Shown: positions 43,505 to 52,589, counted from the first letter of the stretch. The stretch is 64,000 bases of DNA from Shimia sp965227725 (GCF_965227725.1 NZ_CBDDGH010000001.1:992001-1056000), one strand, 5' to 3'. Translations and numbers: made by a program. Notes: a model not told the origin generated them from the sequence alone.

Positions 43505-44383
43505 TCAGGTCTCTGCCAGGATCTTCGCCAGATAGGCGCCATAGGCGCTTTTCTCAAAGAGCTTGGCGCGCTCGGCAAGCTGCTCCACCGAAATCCAGCC
43601 GCGATCAAAGGCGATCTCTTCCAGACAGCCGGTCTGCAGCCCTTGCCGGTTTTCCAGCGTGCGCACAAAATTGCTCGCGTCCAGCAGGGAGGCGTGGGTG
43701 CCGGTATCAAGCCAGGCATACCCTCGCCCCATGGTCTCCACATGTAGCTTGCCCTCGGTCAGATAGGTCTGCAGCAGATCGGTGATCTCAAGCTCTCCGC
43801 GCGGAGAAGGTTTGACACTGCGCGCGCGCTCCGGCGCTTCCTGATCGAGGAAATACAGCCCGGTCACCGCATAGTTGGACGGGGGCACCGCCGGCTTTTC
43901 CACGATCTCGCGCGCCTGTCCATCCGCATCAAACGACACCACGCCATAGCGCTCTGGATCCTGCACATGATAGCCAAAAACCGTGCCGCCAACCGCGCGC
44001 TGATCGGCTGCTGCCAGCACCTCAGGCAAGCCGTGCCCAAAGAAGATATTGTCGCCAAGCACCAATGTGGAGGGCGCCCCATCCAGAAACTCTTCTGCAA
44101 GAATAAACGCCTGCGCCAGCCCGTCCGGTGACGGCTGAACCACATAGGTGAGCGAGATCCCCCACTGGCTGCCATCTCCCAGAAGCCGCTTGAACTGTTC
44201 CTGATCCTGCGGCGTCGTGATGATGCAGATCTCGCGAATGCCTGCCAGCATCAGCACCGAAACCGGATAGTAGATCATCGGTTTGTCATAGATCGGCAAA
44301 AGCTGTTTTGAGACAGCCATGGTGATCGGATGCAGGCGTGAACCCGTCCCGCCCGCCAGAATGATGCCTTTGCGCTGTGTCAT
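43505..44383 (-). CDS. rfbA: Glucose-1-phosphate thymidylyltransferase
   Basis: Makes dTDP-glucose from dTTP and glucose-1-phosphate. The 292-residue protein has KGIILAGGTGSRLHPIT (5-21), the nucleotide-binding loop, then KQLLPIYDKPMIYYP (26-40), LGDNIFFGHGL (about 108-118) and EKPAVPPSNYAVTGLYF (about 161-177). Last gene of the ugd-rfbCBDA group in direction of transcription, two bases after rfbD. Confidence 0.97.
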   Translation of the reverse strand: MTQRKGIILAGGTGSRLHPITMAVSKQLLPIYDKPMIYYPVSVLMLAGIREICIITTPQDQEQFKRLLGDGSQWGISLTYVVQPSPDGLAQAFILAEEFLDGAPSTLVLGDNIFFGHGLPEVLAAADQRAVGGTVFGYHVQDPERYGVVSFDADGQAREIVEKPAVPPSNYAVTGLYFLDQEAPERARSVKPSPRGELEITDLLQTYLTEGKLHVETMGRGYAWLDTGTHASLLDASNFVRTLENRQGLQTGCLEEIAFDRGWISVEQLAERAKLFEKSAYGAYLAKILAET

Positions 44384-44385
44384 AT

Positions 44386-45249
44386 CTATCTGTCCAATTT
44401 CTTCAAAACGTCTGCCAACTCAATGCGCCAATCAGACCGCTCTATGCCAAAGCTGGCAAGCGTCTGACTGTTGTCCAGACGGGAATTTTCGGGCCGCGCG
44501 GCCGGGGTTGGATATGCGCTGCTTGGAATGTCTTCAACCGCGCAGCTCAAACCTGCCTGTGCAAAGATCTCTCGGGCAAAATCTGCCCAGCTCACATCCG
44601 GTCCGCCCGAAAGGTGATAGGTGCCGCTTTGCTCCGGTTGCGCTGTGAGAGTGCGTGCAACGGTCAGACAGCTCTGCGCGATATGGGCCGCGCTGGTCGG
44701 CCCGCCGATCTGATCTGCCACAATGGTGAGGCCCTCGCGCTCCGCCCCAAGCCGCAGCATGGTTTTGACAAAGTTATTGCCGTGCTCGGAAAACACCCAG
44801 GAGGTGCGCAGGATCGCATGGGTGCCACCCGCTGCACGCACCGCCTCTTCGCCCGCTAATTTGGAGCGGCCATAGGCTCCCAGCGGTGCAGTCGGATGAT
44901 CTGGTGCAAAGGGCGCCTCGCCCGCGCCGTCAAACACGTAGTCGGTTGAGATATGCACAAACGGCAGGCCCCGATCGGCACAGGCGGCGGCAATCGCCCC
45001 CGGAGTGGTGCCGTTTATTGTGGTCGCAACCGCCTCGTCACTCTCCGCCTGATCCACGGCCGTATAGGCCACCGCGTTGATCACAACATCCGCATCTGTC
45101 GCCTCGACCAATGCTGCGCAGGCATCGGGCTGGGTGAAATCCGCTTGGCTGCGATCAAGCGCTTCAATGGTCAGACCAGCCTCGGCTTCTCCGCAGGCGA
45201 TCAGCGCCCTCGCCACCTGGCCGGTTTTTCCGAACACCAGTGCCTTCAT
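44386..45249 (-). CDS. rfbD: dTDP-4-dehydrorhamnose reductase
   Basis: Final step to dTDP-L-rhamnose, NADPH-dependent. The 287-residue SDR protein has VFGKTGQVARAL (4-15), HISTDYVFDGAG (about 97-108), the catalytic YxxxK in GAYGRSKLAGEEAV (about 124-137) and ILRTSWVFSEHGNNFVKTML. It overlaps rfbB by four bases and is followed two bases later by rfbA. Confidence 0.97.
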   Translation of the reverse strand: MKALVFGKTGQVARALIACGEAEAGLTIEALDRSQADFTQPDACAALVEATDADVVINAVAYTAVDQAESDEAVATTINGTTPGAIAAACADRGLPFVHISTDYVFDGAGEAPFAPDHPTAPLGAYGRSKLAGEEAVRAAGGTHAILRTSWVFSEHGNNFVKTMLRLGAEREGLTIVADQIGGPTSAAHIAQSCLTVARTLTAQPEQSGTYHLSGGPDVSWADFAREIFAQAGLSCAVEDIPSSAYPTPAARPENSRLDNSQTLASFGIERSDWRIELADVLKKLDR

Positions 45250-46328
45250 GACGCATCAGCCGCGTCTTTGGCACTGCGGTCCGCATCTTCGCCAATGCGT
45301 TCTCCCACGCGATGCCGATTGAGCAGCGGCTGCCACCAGGCCTCATTGTCCAGATACCAGGCCACTGTCTTGCGCAGCCCTTCCTCCACGGTGACCGACG
45401 GTCGCCAGCCCAGCTCTTCTCGAATGCGGGTCGGGTCAATCGCATAACGCGCATCATGGCCCGGGCGATCGGTCACAAATGTGATCAGGTCGGCATAGGC
45501 CCCGCTCTCCCGCGGCCGCAGCTCATCAAGGATCGCACAGAGCGTCTGCACCAGTTGCAGGTTGGTGCGCTCGTTCTCGCCACCAATGTTGTAGGTCCGC
45601 CCAACAACGCCCTGTTTCACCACTGTCAGCAACGCATCGGCGTGGTCTTCCACATAAAGCCAATCCCGCACATTGGACCCGTCGCCGTAAATCGGCAGCG
45701 GCTTTCCTGCGAGCGCGTTCAGAATCACAACGGGGATGAGCTTTTCCGGGAAGTGATACGGCCCATAGTTGTTAGAACAATTGGTCAGCAGAACCGGCAG
45801 CCCGTAGGTCTCCGCCCAGGCCCGCACCAGATGGTCTGAAGCCGCTTTTGAGGCGGAATAGGGACTGCGCGGATCATAGGCGGTGTCCTCAGTGAACTGC
45901 ACCTCCGGATCTGCGGGCAGACTGCCATAGACCTCATCCGTTGAGATGTGGTGGAAGCGAAACCCCTCCGGTTTGCCCTTCTCAATCCAGTACTGGCGCG
46001 CCGCCTCCAGCATGTTGAATGTGCCAGTGATATTGGTCTCGATAAAATCGCCGGGGCCATCAATGGAGCGATCCACATGGGATTCCGCGGCCAGATGCAT
46101 CACCACATCCGGCTGATGCGTTGTGAAGACCTGATTGAGCGCCTTGCGGTCACGGATGTCCACCTGCGCGAAGCTGTAGTTCGGGCTGTCCGCAACCGAT
46201 GCCACGTTCTCCAGACAGGCCGCATAGGTCAGCGCATCCACGTTCACCACACCATGCCCAGCGGCAATCGCCTGACGCACCACAGCAGAGCCAATGAACC
46301 CTGCACCACCGGTCACAAGAATCTTCAT
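45246..46328 (-). CDS. rfbB: dTDP-glucose 4,6-dehydratase
   Basis: NAD-dependent dehydratase giving dTDP-4-keto-6-deoxyglucose. The 360-residue protein begins MKILVTGGAGFIGSAVVRQ; THQPDVVMHLAAESHVDRSI (about 69-88) and the catalytic YSASKAASDHLV (about 160-171) are intact, as are TDEVYGSLPAD and SNNYGPYHFPEKLIP. I use the ATG at 46328 because an in-frame start 33 bases upstream would sit inside rfbC and add a non-family head. The C-terminal tail after WWQPLL is Asp/Ala-rich. Confidence 0.97.
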   Translation of the reverse strand: MKILVTGGAGFIGSAVVRQAIAAGHGVVNVDALTYAACLENVASVADSPNYSFAQVDIRDRKALNQVFTTHQPDVVMHLAAESHVDRSIDGPGDFIETNITGTFNMLEAARQYWIEKGKPEGFRFHHISTDEVYGSLPADPEVQFTEDTAYDPRSPYSASKAASDHLVRAWAETYGLPVLLTNCSNNYGPYHFPEKLIPVVILNALAGKPLPIYGDGSNVRDWLYVEDHADALLTVVKQGVVGRTYNIGGENERTNLQLVQTLCAILDELRPRESGAYADLITFVTDRPGHDARYAIDPTRIREELGWRPSVTVEEGLRKTVAWYLDNEAWWQPLLNRHRVGERIGEDADRSAKDAADAS

Positions 46329-46332
46329 CGCG

Positions 46333-46887
46333 TCATCCTTCCCACGTAAACGGGCTGTCAAAATCTTTCAGAGCTGGCGCTGCTTTGTCTTTGTCAGACA
46401 GGATCACCGCGCCATCATGGCCCCAATCCACGCCGCAGCTGTCCCAACGCACCGCCCCATCGCAGTCAGGCGCATAGTAATCGGTGCATTTGTAGATGAT
46501 TTCGGTCATCGGCGCGCGGGTGATGAACCCGTGCAGAAACCCTTTGGGCGCCAGAAGCTGTTTGCCGTTTTCTGCACTCAACTCCACAGCCAGATGTTGC
46601 CCGTAGGTGGGCGAACCCCTGCGCACATCCACGACAACATCGAGCAATGCGCCCTGCCCGCAGCGCACCAATTTGTCCTGCGCATGTGGCGGAGACTGAA
46701 AATGCAAACCACGAACCGTGCCCACCTCGGCAGACATCGAATGATTGTCCTGCACAAACTCCAGATCAATACCATGTTCCAGCATGCGCTGCTTGTTCCA
46801 GCTCTCCGAAAAGAACCCCCGCGCATCCCCGTAGCGTGCTGGTGTCAGGATAAGCACCCCGTCCAGCGCTGTTGTTTCTACCTGCAT
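46333..46887 (-). CDS. rfbC: dTDP-4-dehydrorhamnose 3,5-epimerase
   Basis: Epimerises the 4-keto sugar at C3 and C5. The 184-residue cupin begins MQVETTALDGVLILTPARYG and has FSESWNKQRM, then QDNHSMSAEVGTVRGLHFQS with the catalytic His, and FLHGFITRAPMTEIIYKCTD. ATGs at 46893 and 46899 and a TTG at 46905 are alternative in-frame starts; the family's usual first residues favour 46887. rfbB starts four bases after its stop. Confidence 0.96.
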   Translation of the reverse strand: MQVETTALDGVLILTPARYGDARGFFSESWNKQRMLEHGIDLEFVQDNHSMSAEVGTVRGLHFQSPPHAQDKLVRCGQGALLDVVVDVRRGSPTYGQHLAVELSAENGKQLLAPKGFLHGFITRAPMTEIIYKCTDYYAPDCDGAVRWDSCGVDWGHDGAVILSDKDKAAPALKDFDSPFTWEG

Positions 46888-47016
46888 CGTCATTCCCATC
46901 GCCAAAGCGGCATCGCGCTGCTGTTACCTCAACGCATAGATAGGGTGAAAGGAATTGGCAACTCAGAGGGGCTGTAACTCTGGGATAGAGAGGTCAAAAC
47001 GTTCTCTGAAACGCGC

Positions 47017-48183
47017 TCAATCCGCGCCAAACAGATCCCGCGTGAAGACTTTGTTTTCCACATCCAGAAGATCGTCTGTCATGCGGTTGGCGACAATCAC
47101 ATCGGCCTCCGCCTTGAAGGCATCAATGTCGCGCACCACCCGCGAGCGGAAGAAGTCCTCTTCCTCAAGCACCGGCTCATAGACAATCACCTCAACACCC
47201 TTGGCTTTCAGACGCTTCATGATGCCCTGCACAGAGCTTTGGCGGAAATTGTCCGAGCCCGCTTTCATCACCAGACGATAGATCCCCACAACCCGCGGCC
47301 CCTTCATCAGAATCTGATCGGAGAGATAGTCTTTGCGCGTGCGGTTGGCGTCCACAATCGCGCGGATCAGGTTCTGCGGCACATGGTTGTAATTCGCCAG
47401 AAGCTGCTTTGTGTCCTTGGGCAGACAGTAGCCGCCATAGCCAAAAGACGGGTTGTTGTAGTGATCCCCAATGCGCGGATCGAGACTGATGCCTTCGATG
47501 ATCTGGCGCGAGTCCATGCCACCAGCGATGGCATAGCTGTCGAGCTCATTGAAAAAGGCCACACGCATCGCCAGGTAGGTGTTGGCAAAAAGCTTGATCG
47601 CCTCTGCCTCCTGCGGATCGGTGAAGCGCACCTCCACATCTTTGCGCACCGCGCCTTCCAACAGAAGATCCGCAAAGATCCGCGCCCGCTCTGACTGCTC
47701 CCCCACAATGATCCGGCTCGGATGCAGGTTGTCATAAAGCGCCCGGCCCTCGCGCAGAAACTCGGGGGAGAAGATCACCTGATCCGTATCCATCTGCGCC
47801 CGAATGTCACTCACATAACCAACCGGAATGGTGGATTTGATCACGATCGTCGCGGAGGTGTTCACAGCGATCACCTGATTGATCACAGCCTCAACGCTGG
47901 AAGTGTCAAAATAGTTGGTCTTCGGATCATAATTCGTCGGCGTCGCGACAATCACAAAATCCGCATCTGTGTAAGCTGCCGCAGCATCGGTGGTTGCGGT
48001 CAAACGCAGCTCCCGCGAGGTCAGAAACTCTTCCAGCTCCGCATCCACAATAGGGCACTCACGCTCATTGACCATCTGCACCCGCGCCTCAGACACATCG
48101 ACAGCGACAACCTCATTGTTCTGGGCCAACAAAACCGCATTTGACAGCCCAACATACCCCAAACCCGCAACAGCAATTTTCAT
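47017..48183 (-). CDS. ugd: UDP-glucose 6-dehydrogenase
   Basis: Oxidises UDP-glucose twice to UDP-glucuronate. The 388-residue protein has the NAD loop MKIAVAGLGYVGLSNAVLLA (1-20), VATPTNYDPKTNYFDT (79-94), EFLREGRALYDN (141-152) and the catalytic Cys253 in GYGGYCLPKDTKQL. The length is that of the short E. coli-like form. It is upstream of rfbC on the same strand with a 129-base gap, so it may have a separate promoter. UDP-glucuronate is a likely precursor for the exopolysaccharide made by the 54-64 kb genes. Confidence 0.96.
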   Translation of the reverse strand: MKIAVAGLGYVGLSNAVLLAQNNEVVAVDVSEARVQMVNERECPIVDAELEEFLTSRELRLTATTDAAAAYTDADFVIVATPTNYDPKTNYFDTSSVEAVINQVIAVNTSATIVIKSTIPVGYVSDIRAQMDTDQVIFSPEFLREGRALYDNLHPSRIIVGEQSERARIFADLLLEGAVRKDVEVRFTDPQEAEAIKLFANTYLAMRVAFFNELDSYAIAGGMDSRQIIEGISLDPRIGDHYNNPSFGYGGYCLPKDTKQLLANYNHVPQNLIRAIVDANRTRKDYLSDQILMKGPRVVGIYRLVMKAGSDNFRQSSVQGIMKRLKAKGVEVIVYEPVLEEEDFFRSRVVRDIDAFKAEADVIVANRMTDDLLDVENKVFTRDLFGAD

Positions 48184-48337
48184 TCAAATGGTCCTTATAA
48201 CAATGGACATGTTGGAGCATGCCTTCAGAGTTGAGTCCAGATCGTCGCAATGTGTTAACTTCATCCGCCGCAAATTGGCAACGCGCCACCGAGATTTGCG
48301 CAAAATCTGATCTGACGGACCCAGTGCGCCAAACAAA

Positions 48338-48367
48338 AAACGGCACCCCTTCTCAGGAGCGCCGTTT
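48338..48367 (-). terminator. Rho-independent terminator of ahcY
   Basis: Read on the minus strand, AAACGGC (48367-48361) pairs with GCCGTTT (48344-48338), followed by a T-rich run TTTTGTTT (48337-48330). It lies 25 bases beyond the ahcY stop. Confidence 0.85.
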
Positions 48368-48391
48368 CTTTATTTCAGGCTCTAAACCACC

Positions 48392-49777
48392 TTAATAGCG
48401 GTAGTGCTCTGGCTTGAACGGGCCTTCGGTGCCGACACCGATGTAATCCGCCTGCTCTTTGCTGAGCTTGGAGAGTTTCGCGCCCACTTTCGCAAGGTGC
48501 AGCGCGGCCACTTTCTCATCCAGATGCTTGGGTAGGATGTAAACTTCGTTTTTGTACTCCTCACCTTTGGTGAAGAGCTCGATCTGGGCCAGAACCTGGT
48601 TGGTGAAAGACGCAGACATCACGAAGGATGGGTGGCCAGTGGCGTTGCCGAGGTTCAGCAGACGGCCTTCAGAGAGCAGGATCAAGCGGCTGCCGGATGG
48701 CATCTCGATCATGTCCACCTGTTCTTTGATGTTGGTCCACTTGTGGTTCTTCAGGTTCGCCACCTGAATCTCATTGTCGAAGTGGCCGATGTTGCCAACA
48801 ATCGCCATGTCCTTCATCTCGCGCATGTGCTCGATGCGGATCACGTCTTTGTTGCCGGTGGTGGTGATGAAGATATCCGCGGTGGCGGCTTCGTCTTCCA
48901 GCGTGGTCACTTCAAAGCCGTCCATAGCCGCCTGCAGGGCGCAGATCGGATCCACTTCGGTGACTTTCACACGAGCACCTGCGCCGCGCAGGGAGGCGGC
49001 GGAGCCTTTGCCCACATCGCCATAACCACAGACAACCGCCACTTTGCCAGCCATCATGGTGTCAGTGGCACGGCGGATGCCGTCCACGAGGCTCTCTTTA
49101 CAGCCATATTTGTTGTCGAACTTCGATTTGGTGACGGAGTCGTTCACGTTGATCGCTGGGAAAGGCAGCTCGCCGCGCTTCACCAGATCATAGAGACGGT
49201 GCACACCGGTGGTGGTTTCTTCAGACACGCCTTGGATCGCGTCGCGGGTCTTGGTGAACCAGCCGGGGCTTGCCGCCATACGCTTGGCGATCTGCTTGTG
49301 GATCACTTCCTCTTCTTCAGAGGTTGGCACGCCGAGGTCTTCGCCCGCTTCGGCTTTTGCACCCAACAGCACGTAAAGCGTCGCATCGCCGCCATCATCG
49401 AGGATCATGTTGGGGCCGTCTTCAAACAGGAACGACTTGTCGAGATAGTCCCAGTGCTCCTCAAGGCTCTGGCCTTTGATCGCAAACACCGGAATGCCCG
49501 CTTTGGCAATCGCCGCCGCCGCGTGATCCTGCGTGGAGAAGATGTTGCAGCTCGCCCAGCGCACATCCGCACCCAGAGCCACCAGCGTTTCAATCAGAAC
49601 AGCGGTCTGAATGGTCATATGCAGCGAGCCAACGATGCGCGCACCGCTCAGTGGCTTCGCTTCGCCGTATTCCTCGCGCAGCGCCATCAGGCCCGGCATC
49701 TCGGTTTCGGCAATATCCAGTTCCTTGCGGCCAAAATCGGCCAGCGAAATGTCTTTTACAGTGTATTCGGTCGCCAT
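48392..49777 (-). CDS. ahcY: Adenosylhomocysteinase
   Basis: Hydrolyses S-adenosylhomocysteine to adenosine and homocysteine, clearing the by-product of methyl transfer. The 461-residue protein is the long form with the extra ~40-residue segment (about 145-190). Marks: HMTIQTAVLIETL, the NAD site VCGYGDVGKGSAASLRGAGA (about 250-269), NIGHFDNEIQ and the C-terminal PFKPEHYRY that inserts into the neighbouring subunit. TAGGAGC is placed as ribosome-binding site. I looked for the known SAH riboswitch upstream and did not find its pattern; only a CACCC/GGGTG hairpin (about 49818-49838) is present. Confidence 0.98.
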   Translation of the reverse strand: MATEYTVKDISLADFGRKELDIAETEMPGLMALREEYGEAKPLSGARIVGSLHMTIQTAVLIETLVALGADVRWASCNIFSTQDHAAAAIAKAGIPVFAIKGQSLEEHWDYLDKSFLFEDGPNMILDDGGDATLYVLLGAKAEAGEDLGVPTSEEEEVIHKQIAKRMAASPGWFTKTRDAIQGVSEETTTGVHRLYDLVKRGELPFPAINVNDSVTKSKFDNKYGCKESLVDGIRRATDTMMAGKVAVVCGYGDVGKGSAASLRGAGARVKVTEVDPICALQAAMDGFEVTTLEDEAATADIFITTTGNKDVIRIEHMREMKDMAIVGNIGHFDNEIQVANLKNHKWTNIKEQVDMIEMPSGSRLILLSEGRLLNLGNATGHPSFVMSASFTNQVLAQIELFTKGEEYKNEVYILPKHLDEKVAALHLAKVGAKLSKLSKEQADYIGVGTEGPFKPEHYRY

Positions 49778-49952
49778 GGCGCCCAGCTCCTATGCAGGGT
49801 TTCCTTGGCGACCAGATAGCACCCCTATGGGTGTTGCACAACGGCGCAGGGATTTGAGCCTGTCAGCCTGTGAGGCCCGTGCCAATCCGTCGATATTTCA
49901 GCGCTTTGCACGCAGCTGACACAGGCGATGCAGTTTTTCTGCGCTAAACCTA

Positions 49953-50276
49953 CTAGCCATTTACGCCCGGCGGCTCGGGCATCGGCACGTGCTGGAACCA
50001 GTCGGTCCCGGCAGCGACCACACAGGAGACCCCCTGCGCATTGGTCAAAATCACGGTGAATGTTCCGGTTTTTTCGGAGGACCAGACCTCCACAAGTGCC
50101 GCCGATTGGGTGTTTGAGGCCGAGCCGTGCAGGCCCCCGGCGGTCCTGACCTCGGAGTATTTGGATTGCAACCGCTCTACCAATGTCTCGCGATCTGCAC
50201 ATCCTTGGGCAAATGCGGGTGGGGCCGCTGCGGCCATACCAAACAACAGGGCGGATCCTACAAGTCTCTTAAACAT
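49953..50276 (-). CDS. Small exported protein of unknown function
   Basis: The 107-residue product has a clear signal peptide, MFKRLVGSALLFGMAAAAPP, with cleavage after AFA (about residue 23). The mature part is about 84 residues with two Cys (CADRETLVERL near its start, VSCVV near its end) that could form a disulfide. A central VEVWSSEKTGTFTVILTNAQ segment suggests a small beta domain. I do not recognise the family. It is transcribed toward ahcY with 175 bases between them and lies next to IS debris. Confidence 0.7.
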   Translation of the reverse strand: MFKRLVGSALLFGMAAAAPPAFAQGCADRETLVERLQSKYSEVRTAGGLHGSASNTQSAALVEVWSSEKTGTFTVILTNAQGVSCVVAAGTDWFQHVPMPEPPGVNG

Positions 50277-50455
50277 AGCGCTCTCCTTTCACGCGCGGCC
50301 CATTGCATCAGCAACAGGCGCTGGGGTTGGAGAGAGGGACACGCGGGAGGACGTAGATAAGTTACGTGTCCCCCTCGCTAGTCATGTTGGTGCCATGCGG
50401 CTGTTTTTCAAAACACGCGTGATCACGTTGTTTTGCGGCAGCATGTGATCCCAAC

Positions 50456-50650
50456 GGTGTTGTCACGTTAATTGCTGTTGGGTTACTGATGTTTGGATTT
50501 GGGCATAATTGACATCGATGAATTCATCATCGATCAGCTACAAGCGTCACCGATTTCCTCCTCAAATCATCGCCCACGCGGTGTGGCTGTATACCCGTTT
50601 CAATCTAAGCCTACGCGAAGTTGAAGAGATGCCTCTGCAACGTGGGATTA
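50456..50650 (+). mobile_element. Left-end fragment of a second IS6-type element
   Basis: The terminal repeat GGTGTTGTCACGTTAA (50456-50471) is identical to that at 39027, in the same direction, and the sequence then follows the 39 kb copy closely through SYKRHRFPPQIIAHAVWLYT and RFNLSLREVEEM. Identity stops near 50650, where IS630-type sequence begins. No right end is present. Confidence 0.85.
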
Positions 50651-51054
50651 CCGAAGTGCAAAACGGGGGAACGCCTGACAATGGACGCACCCTTCGGCAG
50701 TTGGGGTACAAAGACGCTGATCGCAGGGCTGAAACACGACAAGCTGATCGCGCCGTGGTCATAAAGGGTGCGATGGACGGCCCGGCCTTCACCGCTTACA
50801 TCCGTGAGGTGCTGATCCCCGAGATCGTCCCCGGTGCCGTCGTCATCCTCGATGACTTAGCCACCCACCGGAACAAAGAGGCCGCTCAGTCACTGCGCGA
50901 CCATGGCTGCTGGTTCCTCTACCTACCGCCATACTCACCCGACTTGAACCCCATTGAAAGAGCATTCTCCACGCTCAGAGCCCACCTGCGACGGATCGGT
51001 GCGCGAACCTTTAAAGAGGTCTTTGAGGCAATTTGCGTGGTCTGGTTCTCATAG
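50509..51054 (+). pseudogene. Chimeric open frame: IS6 N-terminus joined to IS630 C-terminus
   Basis: A 181-codon open frame joins about 46 residues of an IS6-type transposase (to about 50650) to the DDE C-terminal part of an IS630-type transposase. The latter has KGAMDGPAFTAYIREVL, VVILDDLATHRNKEAAQSL and LPPYSPDLNPIERAF with the last catalytic Glu, then LRRIGARTF. Between them (50651-50760) the IS630 coding sequence is in a different frame, reading DAPFGSWGTKTLIAGLKHDK followed by LIAPW, so one base is missing near 50758 relative to an intact element. The frame ends early at WFS. The product, if made, should be inactive. Confidence 0.8.
50651..51053 (+). mobile_element. IS630-type element, C-terminal fragment
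   Basis: This carries the catalytic Asp (ILDDLATH) and Glu (NPIERAF) of an IS630/Tc1-type transposase, without its N-terminal half and without the last 25 or so residues. A matching N-terminal stub lies at 38959-39026. Whether both come from one element is inference from family and arrangement. Confidence 0.75.
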
Positions 51055-51357
51055 GGTACAGGTCATACAACGCACGATGCAGATGAGATTATAGAACCGC
51101 CCGCATGTGCTCGGATTTTCTGTAGATTTATTGTCCGTTCTATCGCTAAAACAAGGCGTCACGCGACAAGAAGTTATGTTTACACTATGATCTAGGTGGC
51201 TTGGTTAGCCAATTTTTGACCGCTAATTTGGATTGTTTCCACTGTTTGAGACTTATGCATTAGTGTCACTCCGGATGATTAACAAAAGGGTGCTTGAAAA
51301 TCCATATAGCCGTCTTGTCGCAATTGCGATACTGCTGCCCCAGTTGAAAGACTGACG
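51055..51357. other. Upstream region of the wza-like gene, with a perfect palindrome
   Basis: No gene in these 303 AT-rich bases. TCGCAATTGCGA (51318-51329) is a perfect 12-base palindrome about 30 bases before the wza-like start and may be a regulator site. The left part is probably leftover flank of the insertion sequences. Confidence 0.45.
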
Positions 51358-52569
51358 ATGGATTTAAATATGCTGCATCTGCACCGCGCTGTAATCTTGG
51401 CGTTCTGCGTGTTCCTCTCGGCTTGTGGAGTGACGTACAACAGCCCGACCGTCAGTGAAAAAAAAACCGCCTTTGATGTTTCGGTTGTATCCATGACACC
51501 CGCAACTGTTGCGCGCGCCAACACCAGTTCCTACGAACCCAAGCGTTTGCCTGGAGCTTTTTCGCAAATTGCGGGTGGCACCTCCGTAAATCTCGGTCAG
51601 CTTCCCAAGAAACCCAAACAACTTGAGCTGCGCTTGCCGCCACCAACTGTAACCGGTGCTTATAAAATCGGAATTGGCGACACAGTCCTGCTTGCCACTC
51701 GCAGCTTCGCAATTGGCGATGAACCGGCTCAAAGCCAACGTGAAAACTACACTGTCCGTGATGACGGTGCCATAGCTGTTCCTGAAGTGGGCGCGGTTGC
51801 CATAGAAGGTCTGACTATCGAAGAAGCGGAAGAGCGTGTCTTTCAGAGATTGGTGCAAAACCAATTGGATCCTGAGTTCAGCCTAGAGATAGCCGAGTTC
51901 AATTCTAAGCAGGTGTCGATCGAAGGTGCTGTGCAGCAGCCACAGTTGGTGCCTATTACTCTCAACACTTTGCATTTGGATGAGGCGATCGCTGCCGCTG
52001 GTGGTATGGTACCTGGCCGACACGCTTATGCTTTGATCCGTATTCACCGTGCGGGCTCCCTCTATCAGATTCCACTTGCCAGTTATTACTCCAGTCCCAA
52101 GGTTCGAAAAGTCGCATTGCAGGATGGTGACTCGGTTTTTGTAGACAATGCCTACGAGCAACACCGGAATGAACTGCAGGAGCGGCGCGCCAATTTCCAA
52201 GCCAAATTGGAATTGGGTGCGGTGGCGCGTGATCATGTCTATCTCACTGGAGAGGTCAGCCAGCAAGGCCGCTTCGCTCTCCCTTTTGAGGTGAGCTCTT
52301 CGCTTGCAGATGTATTGTATGAAAGCGGTGGCTTCCCCACGGTGACAGGTAACCCAGCTCATATCTATGTGTTGCGCAGTGGTGGAGAAACGCTGACAGC
52401 TTTCCACCTCAACGCTAATAACGTTGTTAATATCGCCATGGCCACTCAATTCCAGATGCGCCCAAATGACATAATTTTTGTACAAGAACAGCCCATCACC
52501 ACATGGGGACGCACCCTGGCACAGGCCTTCCCTGTTCTGCTAAACACTGGCGCAGCCAGCCTACGATAG
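51358..52569 (+). CDS. Wza-type polysaccharide export lipoprotein
   Basis: Outer-membrane polysaccharide exporter of the OMA family, 403 residues. The N-terminus MDLNMLHLHRAVILAFCVFL followed by SAC gives a lipoprotein signal with the lipid-bearing Cys at about 23. The Poly_export domain starts GAYKIGIGDTVLLATRSF (about 100-117), then VRDDGAIAVPEVGAVAIEGL, and SLBB-like repeats follow (about 180-265 and 295-375; VSIEGAVQQPQLVPITLNTL and VYLTGEVSQQGRFALPFEV). It should form the export channel for the polymer made by the genes at 54-64 kb. It lies on the opposite strand from those genes, isolated by insertion-sequence debris on both sides. An ATG at 51370 is an alternative start. Confidence 0.92.
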   Translation: MDLNMLHLHRAVILAFCVFLSACGVTYNSPTVSEKKTAFDVSVVSMTPATVARANTSSYEPKRLPGAFSQIAGGTSVNLGQLPKKPKQLELRLPPPTVTGAYKIGIGDTVLLATRSFAIGDEPAQSQRENYTVRDDGAIAVPEVGAVAIEGLTIEEAEERVFQRLVQNQLDPEFSLEIAEFNSKQVSIEGAVQQPQLVPITLNTLHLDEAIAAAGGMVPGRHAYALIRIHRAGSLYQIPLASYYSSPKVRKVALQDGDSVFVDNAYEQHRNELQERRANFQAKLELGAVARDHVYLTGEVSQQGRFALPFEVSSSLADVLYESGGFPTVTGNPAHIYVLRSGGETLTAFHLNANNVVNIAMATQFQMRPNDIIFVQEQPITTWGRTLAQAFPVLLNTGAASLR

Positions 52570-52589
52570 ATGCTGCTTGAAAATTGTAC

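Noticed and set aside
49778..49952. Possible SAH riboswitch upstream of ahcY
   Set aside because: I compared the region with the known SAH riboswitch core as I remember it and did not find the conserved GAGGAGCG and CCAGGCUCG blocks. Only a simple CACCC/GGGTG hairpin is present.
39027..50650. An active IS6 composite transposon
   Set aside because: The left transposase is frameshifted, the right copy lacks its right end, there is no target duplication, and the block contains core gene ahcY.
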